In this document: piece after piece, positions 8,920-18,215 of the stretch
How positions within the stretch are numbered: position 1 is the stretch's first letter
Layout: every line of letters starts with the position of its first letter
Assembly (NCBI RefSeq): GCF_016617615.1
Contig: NZ_JAACYA010000002.1
Location: 857,018-921,017 of the forward strand
Length of the DNA: 64,000 bases
Direction of reading: 5' to 3'
DNA from: Persephonella atlantica
GTDB taxonomy: Bacteria > Aquificota > Aquificia > Aquificales > Hydrogenothermaceae
Program-made: the position numbers and the translations under genes
Notes under the pieces: model-generated
Seen by the model: the letters and a program-made list of their open reading frames with translations, nothing else
What the model was told of the DNA's origin: nothing
Databases searched by the model: none

Positions 8920-8992
8920 GGGGTCGTAGCTCAGCTGGGAGAGCGTTGCCTCGGCATGGCAAAGGTCGCGGGTTCGAATCCCGCCGACTCCA
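8920..8992 (+). tRNA. tRNA-Ala (anticodon GGC), CCA not encoded, C at position 33
   Basis: Acceptor GGGGTCG pairs with CGACTCC with one G-U pair; D-stem GCTC/GAGC, anticodon stem TTGCC/GGCAA, T-stem GCGGG/CCCGC. The loop TCGGCAT gives anticodon GGC but has C instead of the near-universal T at position 33. The 3' CCA is not in the DNA: discriminator A8992 is followed by CTA, which is already the stop codon of the gene on the other strand. Confidence 0.93.
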
Positions 8993-9535
8993 CTAATTTT
9001 TGATATATTTCTTCTCTAACCAGTCTATAACAAAAGCAAGAACAACAAATGTTCCACCAATTGCAGTGCCGACAATCATCTTGGAAATCCCTTCTAAACC
9101 CATAAGGTCTGTCAGTGTAGGTGCTCCAAATGTTGGACCGTGAAGAAAAGAGTTGTGATAAACAGGATATAAAACTGTAAAAATAATCCCTCCTATAACG
9201 CCGGAAACAATCCCAAGAAAAGCATCCATTCTCCCTTCCCCCACAGCTTCAGGCATACTACCAGGGCAATACCCAACAATTACCATTCCCGTTCCAAACA
9301 CAAGACCACCAAGGGCAATTCCCACAGGATAAAAAGGCTTTATATGAAGCTGCAGCAGTCCAAAATGTTCGCCTGTGTAGATAAGAATAGCTCCAACACC
9401 CATAGCAATCATAAGGGCTTTAGGTATAGTTAAATCCTTCAGAAGGAATGCCCCAACAACCTTAGACAGTCTATCTAAAAATCCCAGCTGCATTATAGCA
9501 CCAAAAATCATCCCAAGAAAAAACACCTTCAGCAT
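8993..9535 (-). CDS. YeeE/YedE family sulfur-compound transporter, C-terminal-type half
   Basis: The 180-residue membrane protein has about five helices and the family motif GTGMVIVGYCPGSMPEAVGEG with its conserved cysteine. In longer YeeE/YedE (TsuA-like) proteins two such halves are fused; here they are two adjacent genes, as in the PmpA/PmpB pairs. Members take up thiosulfate or other sulfur compounds. The start overlaps the end of its partner by one base, and its stop abuts the tRNA-Ala gene on the other strand with no spacer. Confidence 0.85.
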   Translation of the reverse strand: MLKVFFLGMIFGAIMQLGFLDRLSKVVGAFLLKDLTIPKALMIAMGVGAILIYTGEHFGLLQLHIKPFYPVGIALGGLVFGTGMVIVGYCPGSMPEAVGEGRMDAFLGIVSGVIGGIIFTVLYPVYHNSFLHGPTFGAPTLTDLMGLEGISKMIVGTAIGGTFVVLAFVIDWLEKKYIKN

Positions 9536-10032
9536 TATCTGTACCTCCTTCTGTAAATCAGATTGGCAGTGATTAAACCTCCAGCAAAGGCAAAGATACC
9601 AAACAGCAGTGAGCTGACAGCAAGCTGCATTCCACCGCTAAACATATGTCCTGACGTGCATCCTCCTGCCATTCTCGCACCAAAAATCAGCAAAAATCCT
9701 CCTAAAAATGCAAACAGTATTCTGGATTTCCTTCCTAAATTCAGCCTGTTTTCCCAGTAAACAGGTGTAAATGTAAGTCTGAATGTTCTTGTAAGGAGTG
9801 AGGTAATGACAGCACCAACAAATCCACCAGCTAAAAACCACAGTTCCCATCTTCCAGCTTTCTCAATCTCTGGTAAATATTCGTTGTTAATTACAGGAAA
9901 CAGAAGGTTTCCCAAATATGGAAATGCTGTTGATGCACCGATAGGTCTGTGCTCAACAATAAAGACTATAAAATTAATAAGAGCAAGAAAAAATCCAGCC
10001 CAGAACCAGTTGATAACAGGTTTTTCTTTCAT
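9535..10032 (-). CDS. YeeE/YedE family sulfur-compound transporter, N-terminal-type half
   Basis: The 165-residue inner-membrane protein carries the family motif GARMAGGCTSGHMFSGG with a conserved cysteine, and four to five helices. It is the first gene of a two-gene operon with the following half-transporter (one-base overlap). A sulfur-oxidising or sulfur-reducing lifestyle would explain such a transporter, but the substrate cannot be read from the sequence. Confidence 0.86.
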   Translation of the reverse strand: MKEKPVINWFWAGFFLALINFIVFIVEHRPIGASTAFPYLGNLLFPVINNEYLPEIEKAGRWELWFLAGGFVGAVITSLLTRTFRLTFTPVYWENRLNLGRKSRILFAFLGGFLLIFGARMAGGCTSGHMFSGGMQLAVSSLLFGIFAFAGGLITANLIYRRRYR

Positions 10033-10125
10033 TCTTAACCTCTGAGTTAGTTTTTTCTAACTAACATACCAGAAAATCTTTATTTTCTGTTTTTGCTTTA
10101 TAAATAAGGGAATTTAGAAATTTGA

Positions 10126-10131
10126 TATAAT
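10126..10131 (+). promoter_or_regulatory. -10 box of proS
   Basis: TTTGATATAAT lies 30 bases before the proS ATG, with an A-run and GCGAGGAG in the leader. It is the same type as the atpB and argG promoters. No clear -35 is seen. Confidence 0.5.
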
Positions 10132-10160
10132 CTAAAAAAAAAAGCGAGGAGAAGATATAG

Positions 10161-11855
10161 ATGAGGGCATCTTCCTACTTTATTCCAACTCTAAAGGAAG
10201 CACCTGCAGAGGCAGAAGTTCCCAGTCATATATTTCTAATCAGAGGAGGTTTTATAAGACAGTTAGCGGCGGGATTATACGAATATTTACCTTTAGGCTT
10301 CAGGGTTTTAAAAAAGATAGAAAACATAGTGAGAAAACATATGGACAATGCAGGAGCTCTTGAAGTTCTCCTGCCGATTTTAACACCTTCAGAGCTGTGG
10401 CAGGAAACAGGCCGATGGGATGTTTACGGAAAGGAGCTGTTTAGAGTTGAAGACAGAAAAGGAAGGATGTTTGCCCTTGGACCAACCCACGAAGAGACAA
10501 TCACAGACCTTGTAAGAAAAAATATCCGCTCTTACAAAGACCTTCCAAAAAATTTCTACCAGATACAGACAAAGTTCAGAGATGAAGCAAGACCAAGATA
10601 CGGTCTGATAAGGGGAAGAGAGTTTGTTATGAAGGATGCATACTCGTTTGATGTTTCAGAGGAGATGGCAGTTAAATCTTACAATCTGATGAAAGAAACA
10701 TACAGAAAGATATTTGATGAGCTGGGTCTTGACTACCTTATGGTTGAGGCTGATACAGGAGCAATAGGAGGGAAATTCTCCCACGAATTTGTAGTGAAGG
10801 TTCCAAACGGTGAAGCCCACATCGTTTACTGTGAAAAGTGTGGCTATGCTGCAAACGTTGAGGCAGCAAAGTATGAGTTTGAGCTTGACAAACTGCCTCC
10901 GGAGGAGGAAAAACCATTAGAGAAGGTTCACACACCAGGTGTTTCATCTGTCACAGATGTGGCACAGTTTCTTGGAGTTGATGAAAAGAAGATAGTTAAA
11001 ACGCTGGTGTATATATTAGATGATGGAACAGCTGTTGCAGTTCTTATCAGGGGAGATAGGGAACTGAACGAAACAAAGCTGATAAACTACTTCAATGTTT
11101 TAGATGCCCATCTTGCTTCTTCTGAAGAGTTAGAAAAACTAAACATAGTTGAAGGATTTGTTGGACCCATTGGTCTTGATATCCCTGTTTATGCAGATAT
11201 TTCAGTAAAAGACCTTCATAACTTTGTTGTAGGAGCAAACGAAAAAGACTACCACTACATAAATGTAAACATACCCAGAGATTTTAAGCCTGTTGAGTTT
11301 GTGGATTTTTCAACAGCAAGGGAAGGAGACCCGTGTCCTGTATGCAAAGCTCCTTTAAAGGAAACAACAGGTCTTGAAGTAGGTCATATATTTCTCCTTG
11401 GAACAAAATACTCTGAAGCTATGAAGGCTTACTTTGTAGATAGAGACGGCAGAGAGAAGCCTATTATTATGGGCTGCTATGGAATTGGAGTAAGTAGACT
11501 GATGGCAGCAGCAGTTGAGCAGAGCCACGACGAGAACGGAATTATATGGCCTGAAAGCATCGCCCCATTTAAACTACACATACTTGCATTGAACATAAAA
11601 GATAGTCAGATTAAAGATGTAGCAGAACAGCTTTACCAGAAAGCTCTTGGTATGGGAATAGAAGTGCTTTATGACGATAGGGATATCTCTCCCGGAGCAA
11701 AGTTTAAAGATGCAGACCTTATAGGGATACCTTACAGGATAGTTGTTGGAAAAAAGGTAAAGGAAGGAAAAGTGGAACTTCAAAAGAGGGGAGCAGAAGA
11801 AAAAGAAGAGATAAAAATAAATGATGTGGAAGGGTTTCTCCAGAAACTTCAATAG
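10161..11855 (+). CDS. proS: prolyl-tRNA synthetase, bacterial type
   Basis: This class II synthetase charges tRNA-Pro. At 564 residues it is the bacterial form, with an editing (YbaK-like INS) domain at about 255-370 between motifs 2 and 3. Motif 2 is seen in FRDEARPRYGLIRGREFVMKD, split by conserved arginines, motif 3 in GCYGIGVSRLM, and the C-terminal anticodon-binding domain follows. RBS GCGAGGAG precedes ATG 10161. Confidence 0.96.
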   Translation: MRASSYFIPTLKEAPAEAEVPSHIFLIRGGFIRQLAAGLYEYLPLGFRVLKKIENIVRKHMDNAGALEVLLPILTPSELWQETGRWDVYGKELFRVEDRKGRMFALGPTHEETITDLVRKNIRSYKDLPKNFYQIQTKFRDEARPRYGLIRGREFVMKDAYSFDVSEEMAVKSYNLMKETYRKIFDELGLDYLMVEADTGAIGGKFSHEFVVKVPNGEAHIVYCEKCGYAANVEAAKYEFELDKLPPEEEKPLEKVHTPGVSSVTDVAQFLGVDEKKIVKTLVYILDDGTAVAVLIRGDRELNETKLINYFNVLDAHLASSEELEKLNIVEGFVGPIGLDIPVYADISVKDLHNFVVGANEKDYHYINVNIPRDFKPVEFVDFSTAREGDPCPVCKAPLKETTGLEVGHIFLLGTKYSEAMKAYFVDRDGREKPIIMGCYGIGVSRLMAAAVEQSHDENGIIWPESIAPFKLHILALNIKDSQIKDVAEQLYQKALGMGIEVLYDDRDISPGAKFKDADLIGIPYRIVVGKKVKEGKVELQKRGAEEKEEIKINDVEGFLQKLQ

Positions 11856-11862
11856 GTTAAAA

Positions 11863-12723
11863 ATGGAAGATTTCATTTATCAGCTTTCAAAGGAGATACT
11901 GTCAGACCTGTCTTTAGATAAGATGCTTATAAATGTATCTAATAAAATCAAGGATTACATCGGGGCAGAGAGGGCATCCCTTTTTGTTTATGACCCTGAG
12001 GGAAACAGCCTTAACTCTGTTGTCCTCCTTGCAGATTCAGGAAAAATAAAAAACGTTCAGATACCTGTTGCAAAAGAAAGTATAGCAGGATTTACCGCAA
12101 TATCAGGAAAAACGGTGAACATCAAGGATGTTCATGATTTTGAAGAGCTGAGAAAGATAGACCCCCAGCTGAGATACCACAGCCCATGGGTTTACATACC
12201 AGAGATTAAAACAGATTCAATGATTTCTGTTCCTATAAAAAAGGATGGAAAACTCCTTGGTGTTTTTCAGGCAATAAACAAAGAGGGAGGATTTACCCAG
12301 GAAGACGAGAAGGTGTTAGAGAAGCTCAGTCCACTTATAGCAATAGCTATTGAAAGGGCACTGTTTATAAACAGATTAGAGATGCTCAGAACTGTTGAAA
12401 AAACAATATTAGACAACGTAATGGAAGGGGTTGTACTTGTTGACCTTGATTTGAGAATAAAGGAGATGAATGCATCATTTATAGAAATGTTAGGATTTAG
12501 ATACTCTGAAGAAGAGATTGTAGGAACAGACATAACGGAGCTTATTCCCCCCCTCAGAGAGTACAGAAAAAAGTTAGAGTTTGTTGTTGAAAATGAGATT
12601 TCAGAGGAAATTTTTATAAGTATGATGAGGGTAAAAATAATACCTGTAGACTGGAAGTGTCTCCACAAAAAAGAGATTAAATATATAGCACTTATATTCA
12701 GTTTTCCGGTAGGTAGAGTATGA
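11863..12723 (+). CDS. GAF and PAS domain sensory protein
   Basis: The frame is open from inside proS, but the ATG at 11863 gives the natural start (MEDFIYQLSKEIL). The 286-residue protein has a GAF domain at about 15-165 (IKDYIGAERASLFVYDPEG, SIAGFTAISGKTVNI, MISVPIKKDGKLLGVFQAINK) and a PAS domain at about 180-280 (MEGVVLVDLDLRIKEMNASF). No output domain is present. Its last four bases overlap the PilB-like gene, so it may regulate that ATPase or pilus function in response to a ligand. This is inference. Confidence 0.8.
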   Translation: MEDFIYQLSKEILSDLSLDKMLINVSNKIKDYIGAERASLFVYDPEGNSLNSVVLLADSGKIKNVQIPVAKESIAGFTAISGKTVNIKDVHDFEELRKIDPQLRYHSPWVYIPEIKTDSMISVPIKKDGKLLGVFQAINKEGGFTQEDEKVLEKLSPLIAIAIERALFINRLEMLRTVEKTILDNVMEGVVLVDLDLRIKEMNASFIEMLGFRYSEEEIVGTDITELIPPLREYRKKLEFVVENEISEEIFISMMRVKIIPVDWKCLHKKEIKYIALIFSFPVGRV

Positions 12724-14450
12724 GAGCAAAGATAAGAAGGGCTTCTCCAGAGGTCAGCTTTATTGACCTGATAATAGAGAGACTGGGACTTTCCACAGAG
12801 GAGATTCAAAAGTTCCAGCAAAAGGCAAAAGAGCAGAAAAAAAGTCTTCTTCAGATACTTATAGAGCAGGGTTATTCGGAGGAAGAGATAGCAAAAATAA
12901 AGGCAGATTACTTTGGATATAAATTTGAAAAGCTTACAAATTATGTTCCCCCTGAGGATATCGTAAACATATTCAGTAAGGATTTTCTGAAGGAAAGACT
13001 TATTCTTCCTCTGAGCTACGGTGGAGGAATTTTACGGATAGCAATGGTTGAGCCTACAGACATTGTTAGCATAAATGAGGTGATAGAACGGCTCAAGTCC
13101 CACGGTATAGAGATAACAGAGGTGGACATAGTAGTAACAACAAAAAAACAGATATTAGAAAAGATAGAGCTGATTTTTGAGGAAAAGAAAAAGATAGAAG
13201 AGCTTCTTAACATATTAGAGTCAGAAAAAGAGATACAGCTTGAAGATATAGAAACAGAGGAAAAAATAACAGAAAAATCCTCCCCCATAATAGCCCTTGC
13301 GAACAAAATTATTGAAGATGCATACAGAAAAGGAGCATCAGACATACACATCCAGCCTACAGAAAACAGTTCTGTTATAAGGATGAGAATTGACGGAGAC
13401 CTTACAGAGTACCTCGTTCTTCCCAAGTATGCCCATGAGCCACTGATAACCCGTTATAAAATCATGTCAAACATGAAAATAGACGAAAAAAGAGTTCCAC
13501 AGGATGCACGGATAAATTTTGAGAGATATAACCCCAGTATAAAAGTGGACTTAAGGGTATCAACAGTTCCCTCCATTTACGGTGAAGACCTCGTTATGAG
13601 GCTCCTCCTCAAATCAGGGGCAATATTGGATTTAGAAAAGTTAGGATTTTCTGAAGAACATTTAAAGCTTTACAGAGAAACCATCAGAAAACCATACGGT
13701 ATTATCCTCCACGTAGGGCCAACAGGTTCCGGAAAAACAACAACCCTTTACTCAGCGCTGAAGGAGATAGATACACCAGAGAAAAAGATCATAACCGTTG
13801 AAGACCCTGTTGAGTACACTCTGGGAGGTTCTATAGTTCAGACAAGTATAAACCCGTTGGCTGGCTATACATTTGCAAAAGCAATTAAATCCTTTCTCAG
13901 ACACGACCCTGACGTTATGCTTGTTGGAGAGATAAGAGATTTGGAAACTGCAAGGATAGCCGTTGAAGCGTCTCTTACAGGACATTTAGTATTCTCAACA
14001 CTTCACACAAATGATGCTGTCTCCACCATAACAAGACTTGAGGAGATGGGAATAGAGAGTTATCTCCTTGCAGACTCACTGCTTCTTATATGTGCCCAAA
14101 GGCTTGTAAAGAAGGTATGCACAAACTGTAAAACTGAGTATAAGCCTTCAAAAAAAGAAGAAATAGTTATAAAAAATGCAGGATTTGAGATAGATGAAAA
14201 TACAAGATTGTACAAAGGACTTGGATGTAAGATGTGTAATTTTACAGGTTACAGAGGAAGAACAGGAATTCACGAACTGCTAAAGGTGGACGATGAGATA
14301 AAAAGTATGCTGATAGAAAGGAAGGGAACAGATGAGATAAAAGACGTTGCTCTTAAAAAAGGAATGAAAACCCTCAGGCAGGATGCTGTCCTGAAGGCTC
14401 TGTCAGGAATAACGACGATTGACGAGGTAATAAGGGTAACAATAGAATAA
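12720..14450 (+). CDS. pilB: type IV pilus / type II secretion assembly ATPase, PilB/GspE family
   Basis: PilB/GspE hexamers hydrolyse ATP to extend type IV pili or drive type II secretion. The 576-residue protein has an N-terminal MshEN domain (about 20-150), Walker A GPTGSGKT at 333-340, the Asp box around GASDIHIQP and EDPVEY, Walker B in LVGEIRD, the His box FSTLHTNDA, and a zinc-type CxxC pair (CTNC and CKMC). It overlaps the GAF-PAS gene by four bases (ATGA). No pilin or secretin is in the window, so pilus and secretion roles cannot be separated. Confidence 0.92.
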   Translation: MRAKIRRASPEVSFIDLIIERLGLSTEEIQKFQQKAKEQKKSLLQILIEQGYSEEEIAKIKADYFGYKFEKLTNYVPPEDIVNIFSKDFLKERLILPLSYGGGILRIAMVEPTDIVSINEVIERLKSHGIEITEVDIVVTTKKQILEKIELIFEEKKKIEELLNILESEKEIQLEDIETEEKITEKSSPIIALANKIIEDAYRKGASDIHIQPTENSSVIRMRIDGDLTEYLVLPKYAHEPLITRYKIMSNMKIDEKRVPQDARINFERYNPSIKVDLRVSTVPSIYGEDLVMRLLLKSGAILDLEKLGFSEEHLKLYRETIRKPYGIILHVGPTGSGKTTTLYSALKEIDTPEKKIITVEDPVEYTLGGSIVQTSINPLAGYTFAKAIKSFLRHDPDVMLVGEIRDLETARIAVEASLTGHLVFSTLHTNDAVSTITRLEEMGIESYLLADSLLLICAQRLVKKVCTNCKTEYKPSKKEEIVIKNAGFEIDENTRLYKGLGCKMCNFTGYRGRTGIHELLKVDDEIKSMLIERKGTDEIKDVALKKGMKTLRQDAVLKALSGITTIDEVIRVTIE

Positions 14451-15563
14451 TCAAACATTAAATCTAAAATGTATCACATCTCCATCCTGAACTACATAAT
14501 CTTTTCCTTCTATACGGAGAATTCCTGACTCTTTTGCTTTTTGCAAAGACCCTACCTTTATTAAGTCCTCGTAGCTTATCACCTCTGCTGCTATAAATCC
14601 CCTCTCAAAATCTGAATGGATTTCACCTGCAGCCTGAGGAGCTTTTGTTCCTTTTTTTATAGTCCATGCCCTTGCTTCCTTTTCTCCTGCTGTGAAATAT
14701 GTAATAAGGTCAAGAAGTCGGTATCCTGTTTTTATCATTCTGCTCAGTCCCGGTTCAGAAAGACCGTAAGCCTCCAATATTTCTTTCCTTTCTTCCTTAG
14801 GCAGTTCTACAATCTCCTGCTCCACCTTTCCGCACAGCACCACTACGGGAGCCCCTTCTTTCTCTGCCTTTTCTTTTAACTGCTGGACAAAAGGATTTCC
14901 CTCCCCTTCTGGCAGGTATTCCTCATCTATGTTCGCCACGTACATAACAGGTTTTATAGTCAGGGGAAAGATAGTTTTTTTCATGTAATCTATCTCTTCC
15001 TCATCAAACTGGGAGAGATTTGTCCTCAGGGGCTGGAGCTGCTGTAAAACATCTTTTGCCTTTTCTAAAACCTGAACCTCAAACTTTGCCTTTTTGTCCC
15101 CTGATTTTGCTGGCTTTAAAACCTTTTCTAATCTTTTTTCAACTGTCTGAAGGTCTGCAAGAATGAGCTCTGTTTCAATAATCTCTGCATCTCTGACAGG
15201 ATTAACGCTACCTTCAACATGAACAACGTCTTCATCCTCAAAGCATCTTACAACATGTGCAATGGCAGAGACATTTCTAATATTTGATAAAAACTGATTA
15301 CCTAAACCTTCTCCTTTACTTGCTCCCTTTACAAGCCCTGCAATGTCAACAAACTCAATGGTGGCAGGGATAATCTTCTTAGAGTTTTCAATCTGGGCTA
15401 ACTTTTCTAACCTTTCATCTGGGACATCAACAATTCCCACATTTGGGTCAATTGTGCAGAAAGGGTAGTTAGCTACGCCAGCTTTGGCAGTTTCTGTCAG
15501 TGCATTAAATATGGTGGATTTTCCAACATTAGGAAGACCTACTATTCCAATGTTTAGCTTCAT
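14451..15563 (-). CDS. ychF: ribosome-binding ATPase YchF
   Basis: YchF is an OBG-family P-loop protein that prefers ATP and binds ribosomes. From ATG 15563 the protein has 370 residues; the extension upstream of it encodes the ribosome site TCAGGAGGAAAG, so it is not translated. G1 is GLPNVGKS (9-16), G3 is DIAGLVKGASKGEGLGNQF, and the C-terminal TGS domain ends in YVVQDGDVIHFRFNV. It converges on the PilB gene with no spacer. Confidence 0.95.
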   Translation of the reverse strand: MKLNIGIVGLPNVGKSTIFNALTETAKAGVANYPFCTIDPNVGIVDVPDERLEKLAQIENSKKIIPATIEFVDIAGLVKGASKGEGLGNQFLSNIRNVSAIAHVVRCFEDEDVVHVEGSVNPVRDAEIIETELILADLQTVEKRLEKVLKPAKSGDKKAKFEVQVLEKAKDVLQQLQPLRTNLSQFDEEEIDYMKKTIFPLTIKPVMYVANIDEEYLPEGEGNPFVQQLKEKAEKEGAPVVVLCGKVEQEIVELPKEERKEILEAYGLSEPGLSRMIKTGYRLLDLITYFTAGEKEARAWTIKKGTKAPQAAGEIHSDFERGFIAAEVISYEDLIKVGSLQKAKESGILRIEGKDYVVQDGDVIHFRFNV

Positions 15564-15614
15564 CTTTCCTCCTGAAAGATTTTTCACAAAAAGTTATGAT
15601 ATATAACAAAATTT

Positions 15615-15899
15615 TCAAACAGAAGCTGTTTCTTCTGTGGTTTCTTTCTCTTCAGAGAATATCTTTTTCAACCTTCTGTATGCATCAATCTTGTTGCTAA
15701 ACAGAGCAACTCTTCTTTCTTCAGGTTTTTCAAAAATGATAAACACCTGATGTTTCCTGAAAGGTTTCACCACAAGGTCAAACTTTGTTCCATCTATATA
15801 TCCACTTACCCATATCTCTCTGTTTTTATCATAAATAAATATCTCGTATCCGTTCTCTTCACTCACCTTTTTCAAAAATTTCGTTATCTTTTCCATCAT
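15615..15899 (-). CDS. hypothetical protein, 94 residues
   Basis: The soluble product has alternating charged and beta-type segments (YEIFIYDKNREIWVSGYIDGTKFDLVVKPFRKHQVFIIF) and a Glu/Thr-rich tail. No family is recognised. The start is ATG 15899 or 15896; AGGAGG lies upstream. It overlaps the small membrane gene that precedes it by 41 bases. Confidence 0.6.
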   Translation of the reverse strand: MMEKITKFLKKVSEENGYEIFIYDKNREIWVSGYIDGTKFDLVVKPFRKHQVFIIFEKPEERRVALFSNKIDAYRRLKKIFSEEKETTEETASV

Positions 15900-16017
15900 T
15901 CCTCCTGCTTCGTTTCTGTCTGTCTACTTTTTTTATGGCAGGTCTGATTCTCATATATACTAAGAAAACCATCGTCCCAACATATATGAGAAACATCAAA
16001 AATATAAGCCATTTCAT
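15859..16017 (-). CDS. small single-pass membrane protein, 52 residues
   Basis: The gene starts at ATG 16017 with GGAG seven bases upstream. The product has one membrane helix at residues 3-22 (WLIFLMFLIYVGTMVFLVYM) followed by a basic stretch (RPAIKKVDRQKRSRR) expected to lie in the cytoplasm. It overlaps the 94-residue gene by 41 bases in another frame, suggesting coupling. Function is unknown; coding status rests on the ribosome site and protein composition. Confidence 0.5.
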   Translation of the reverse strand: MKWLIFLMFLIYVGTMVFLVYMRIRPAIKKVDRQKRSRRNDGKDNEIFEKGE

Positions 16018-16074
16018 AATATGCTCCAATCTTTTGTTTATAATAGATACTTAATTATATCAGGAGAGAGGGCA

Positions 16075-17262
16075 TTGAAGGGTTTTATTTCTGTAGAAAA
16101 TCTTACTGTTGTAGGTATTGTTTTGGGAATTGTTGCAGGTATTTACCTGCCTGAGCTTATGCTCAGTCTGAAGGTTGTAGGAGATACTTTTTTAAGTCTG
16201 TTGAAGATGATTGTTATTCCTCTAATATTTGTATCTATCTTTGTCAGTATTGCTTCCCTTTCCTCTCTTGACGACCTGAAAGATATGGGAATTAAAGCTT
16301 TGATTTATTACTTTTCAACTACTGCTTTAGCAGTTCTGACAGGTCTTGTTGTAACAAACCTTATTCATTTCTCTCCGGAAGGGATTAAGCATTCAGAAGA
16401 AACTGTAAAGGTAAACGATTTTACGTTAGAGAGCTTTATGGATAACCTTATACCTTCCAACATTTTTGAAAGTTTTGCAGAGGGGAAAGCAATACATGTT
16501 ATTCTGTTTGCTATTTTGTTTGCTGTAGCTGTTGTTGGCCTGTCTAATGCAAAAAGGGAAACAGTGGTAAGATTTTTTGACGGTTCAAACGATGCATTTA
16601 TGAAGATTGCAAAATGGATTATAGCCCTTACTCCTGTTGGTGTTTTTTCTCTTATCGGTTATGTGGTTGCAGACAAAGGCATTGGTGTTATCTTTTCACT
16701 GTGGCAGTATGTTGTTGCTGTTATTGGTGCAATCCTGATACATGCCTTTATTAATCTCCCTGTTATAGCTTACATATTTGGAAAGTTTAATCCATTTTCT
16801 TACATGAAAAAGGTCAGAGAGGCTCTGTTAGTTGCATTTTCTACATGTTCTTCCTCGGCTACTCTTCCTGTATCCCTTGAGGTCTCAACAGAAAAAGGAA
16901 AGGTTGACAAGAAGGTAGCAGGATTTGTCCTTCCCCTTGGAGCTACTGTCAATATGGACGGGACAGCCCTTTACGAAGCTGTTGCAGCTATCTTTATTGC
17001 TTCTGTTTTTGGTGTGGAGCTTACCCTTTTTCAGCAGGTTATTATCTTTATTACTGCAACTCTTGCTGCTGTTGGTGCTGCCAGTATTCCTTCTGCTGGA
17101 CTGGTTACAATGACCCTCGTGTTTTCTGCTGTTGGACTGCCTTTAGAGGGGATAGCTATCATAATAGCTGTTGACAGATTTTTGGATATGTTCAGAACAG
17201 CAACAAATGTATGGGGAGACCTGATAGGAGCGAAAATTATCTCAAGGTTTATCAATGGTTGA
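16075..17262 (+). CDS. dicarboxylate/amino acid:cation symporter (DAACS family)
   Basis: The transporter is related to GltP/DctA/GltPh and moves glutamate, aspartate or C4-dicarboxylates with sodium or protons. The start chosen is TTG 16075 behind AGGAGAG; the frame is open further upstream, but the hydrophobic family start (VENLTVVGIVLGIVAG) agrees. The 395 residues hold the HP1 motif CSSSATLPVS, the TM7 motif NMDGTALYEA (family NMDGT) and HP2 GAASIPSAG. It overlaps the next gene by 8 bases. Confidence 0.93.
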   Translation: MKGFISVENLTVVGIVLGIVAGIYLPELMLSLKVVGDTFLSLLKMIVIPLIFVSIFVSIASLSSLDDLKDMGIKALIYYFSTTALAVLTGLVVTNLIHFSPEGIKHSEETVKVNDFTLESFMDNLIPSNIFESFAEGKAIHVILFAILFAVAVVGLSNAKRETVVRFFDGSNDAFMKIAKWIIALTPVGVFSLIGYVVADKGIGVIFSLWQYVVAVIGAILIHAFINLPVIAYIFGKFNPFSYMKKVREALLVAFSTCSSSATLPVSLEVSTEKGKVDKKVAGFVLPLGATVNMDGTALYEAVAAIFIASVFGVELTLFQQVIIFITATLAAVGAASIPSAGLVTMTLVFSAVGLPLEGIAIIIAVDRFLDMFRTATNVWGDLIGAKIISRFING

Positions 17263-18163
17263 AAATCTGTTTTCTGTGGTGCTGTTTTTCTCACTGGGAT
17301 ATCTGCTGAGAAAGGTAGGCATATTCAGTGAGAAAGATTCTGACCTGCTGATAAAGTTTATCATATATGTAGCTTTTCCTTCCCTTGTGGTTTACAACAT
17401 ATACCATCTCCAGCTAAATAGCTCTGTTTTGTGGATTGTTATTTTAGGATGGGGAGTTATCGTTTTTTCCATTGTGCTGTCTTTTTTTGTCGGTAGAATG
17501 CTGAATCTTTCAAAACCGGTTCTTGCATCTTTTGTGATGATGTCCTCTTTTGGTAATACTTCCTTTTTAGGTTTTCCTTTTCAGCTTGCCCTACTGGGAG
17601 AAGAAGGTCTCAGATATGCAGTGGTTTTTGACCAGCTTGCTTCATTTCTTCCTGTTTCTCTCCTGTCTCCTTTTATACTGTCCTATGGTCAGGGAAAGAA
17701 GATAAGTTTAGACCTGAAGAAGGTTATTACCTTTCCTCCATTTATTGCCGTTGTTTTTTCCTTTCTGATAAAAGGTTTTTCTGTTCCTGATTTTGTTTTA
17801 GGTAGTTTAAAATCCTTAGGAATGACTGTTATTCCCCTTGCCCTTTTTTCTGTGGGGGTTAATCTGAGATTTTCAAAAGTGAAAGAGAGACTGAGGGATA
17901 TATCTGCCGTCATACTGATAAAAATGATTGTTGTTCCTGCTGTTTTTCTTGGTTTTCTTCTGTTTGTAGGGGTTGATATAAACACTCCGTACCTGTCTGC
18001 ATTGATAGAGGTAAGTATGCCTCCGATGGTTCTTGCTTCTATCTTTGTTATAGGGGCAGGGTTAGACAGGAATCTTGCTGTTTCTTCTGTGGGCGTTGGA
18101 ATAATATTCAGTTTTTTGTCTGTCCCTCTACTGTTTTTTATAGCTAATCTGTTGACAGGGTAA
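17255..18163 (+). CDS. AEC family transporter (auxin efflux carrier type)
   Basis: The 302-residue protein has about ten hydrophobic segments and the family layout of two five-helix halves (FFSLGYLLRKVGIFSEKDSDLLIKF at the start of the first half; VILIKMIVVPAVFLGFLLF in the second). Family members export or import small carboxylates such as malate. It overlaps the DAACS gene by 8 bases, so both may handle related carboxylates. Confidence 0.88.
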   Translation: MVENLFSVVLFFSLGYLLRKVGIFSEKDSDLLIKFIIYVAFPSLVVYNIYHLQLNSSVLWIVILGWGVIVFSIVLSFFVGRMLNLSKPVLASFVMMSSFGNTSFLGFPFQLALLGEEGLRYAVVFDQLASFLPVSLLSPFILSYGQGKKISLDLKKVITFPPFIAVVFSFLIKGFSVPDFVLGSLKSLGMTVIPLALFSVGVNLRFSKVKERLRDISAVILIKMIVVPAVFLGFLLFVGVDINTPYLSALIEVSMPPMVLASIFVIGAGLDRNLAVSSVGVGIIFSFLSVPLLFFIANLLTG

Positions 18164-18215
18164 GGGCAGTATTTAGATTTATTTAATAATCAGTTAATAC
18201 TCTGGGGGAGGGAGT

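Noticed and set aside
12267..12821. 184-codon open frame on the - strand across the GAF-PAS and pilB junction
   Set aside because: Shadow of two well-supported + strand genes; composition is typical of antisense frames.
16021..16074. Upstream ATG start of the DAACS symporter
   Set aside because: The AGGAGAG ribosome site and family length favour TTG 16075; the earlier ATG overlaps the ribosome site of the divergent small gene.
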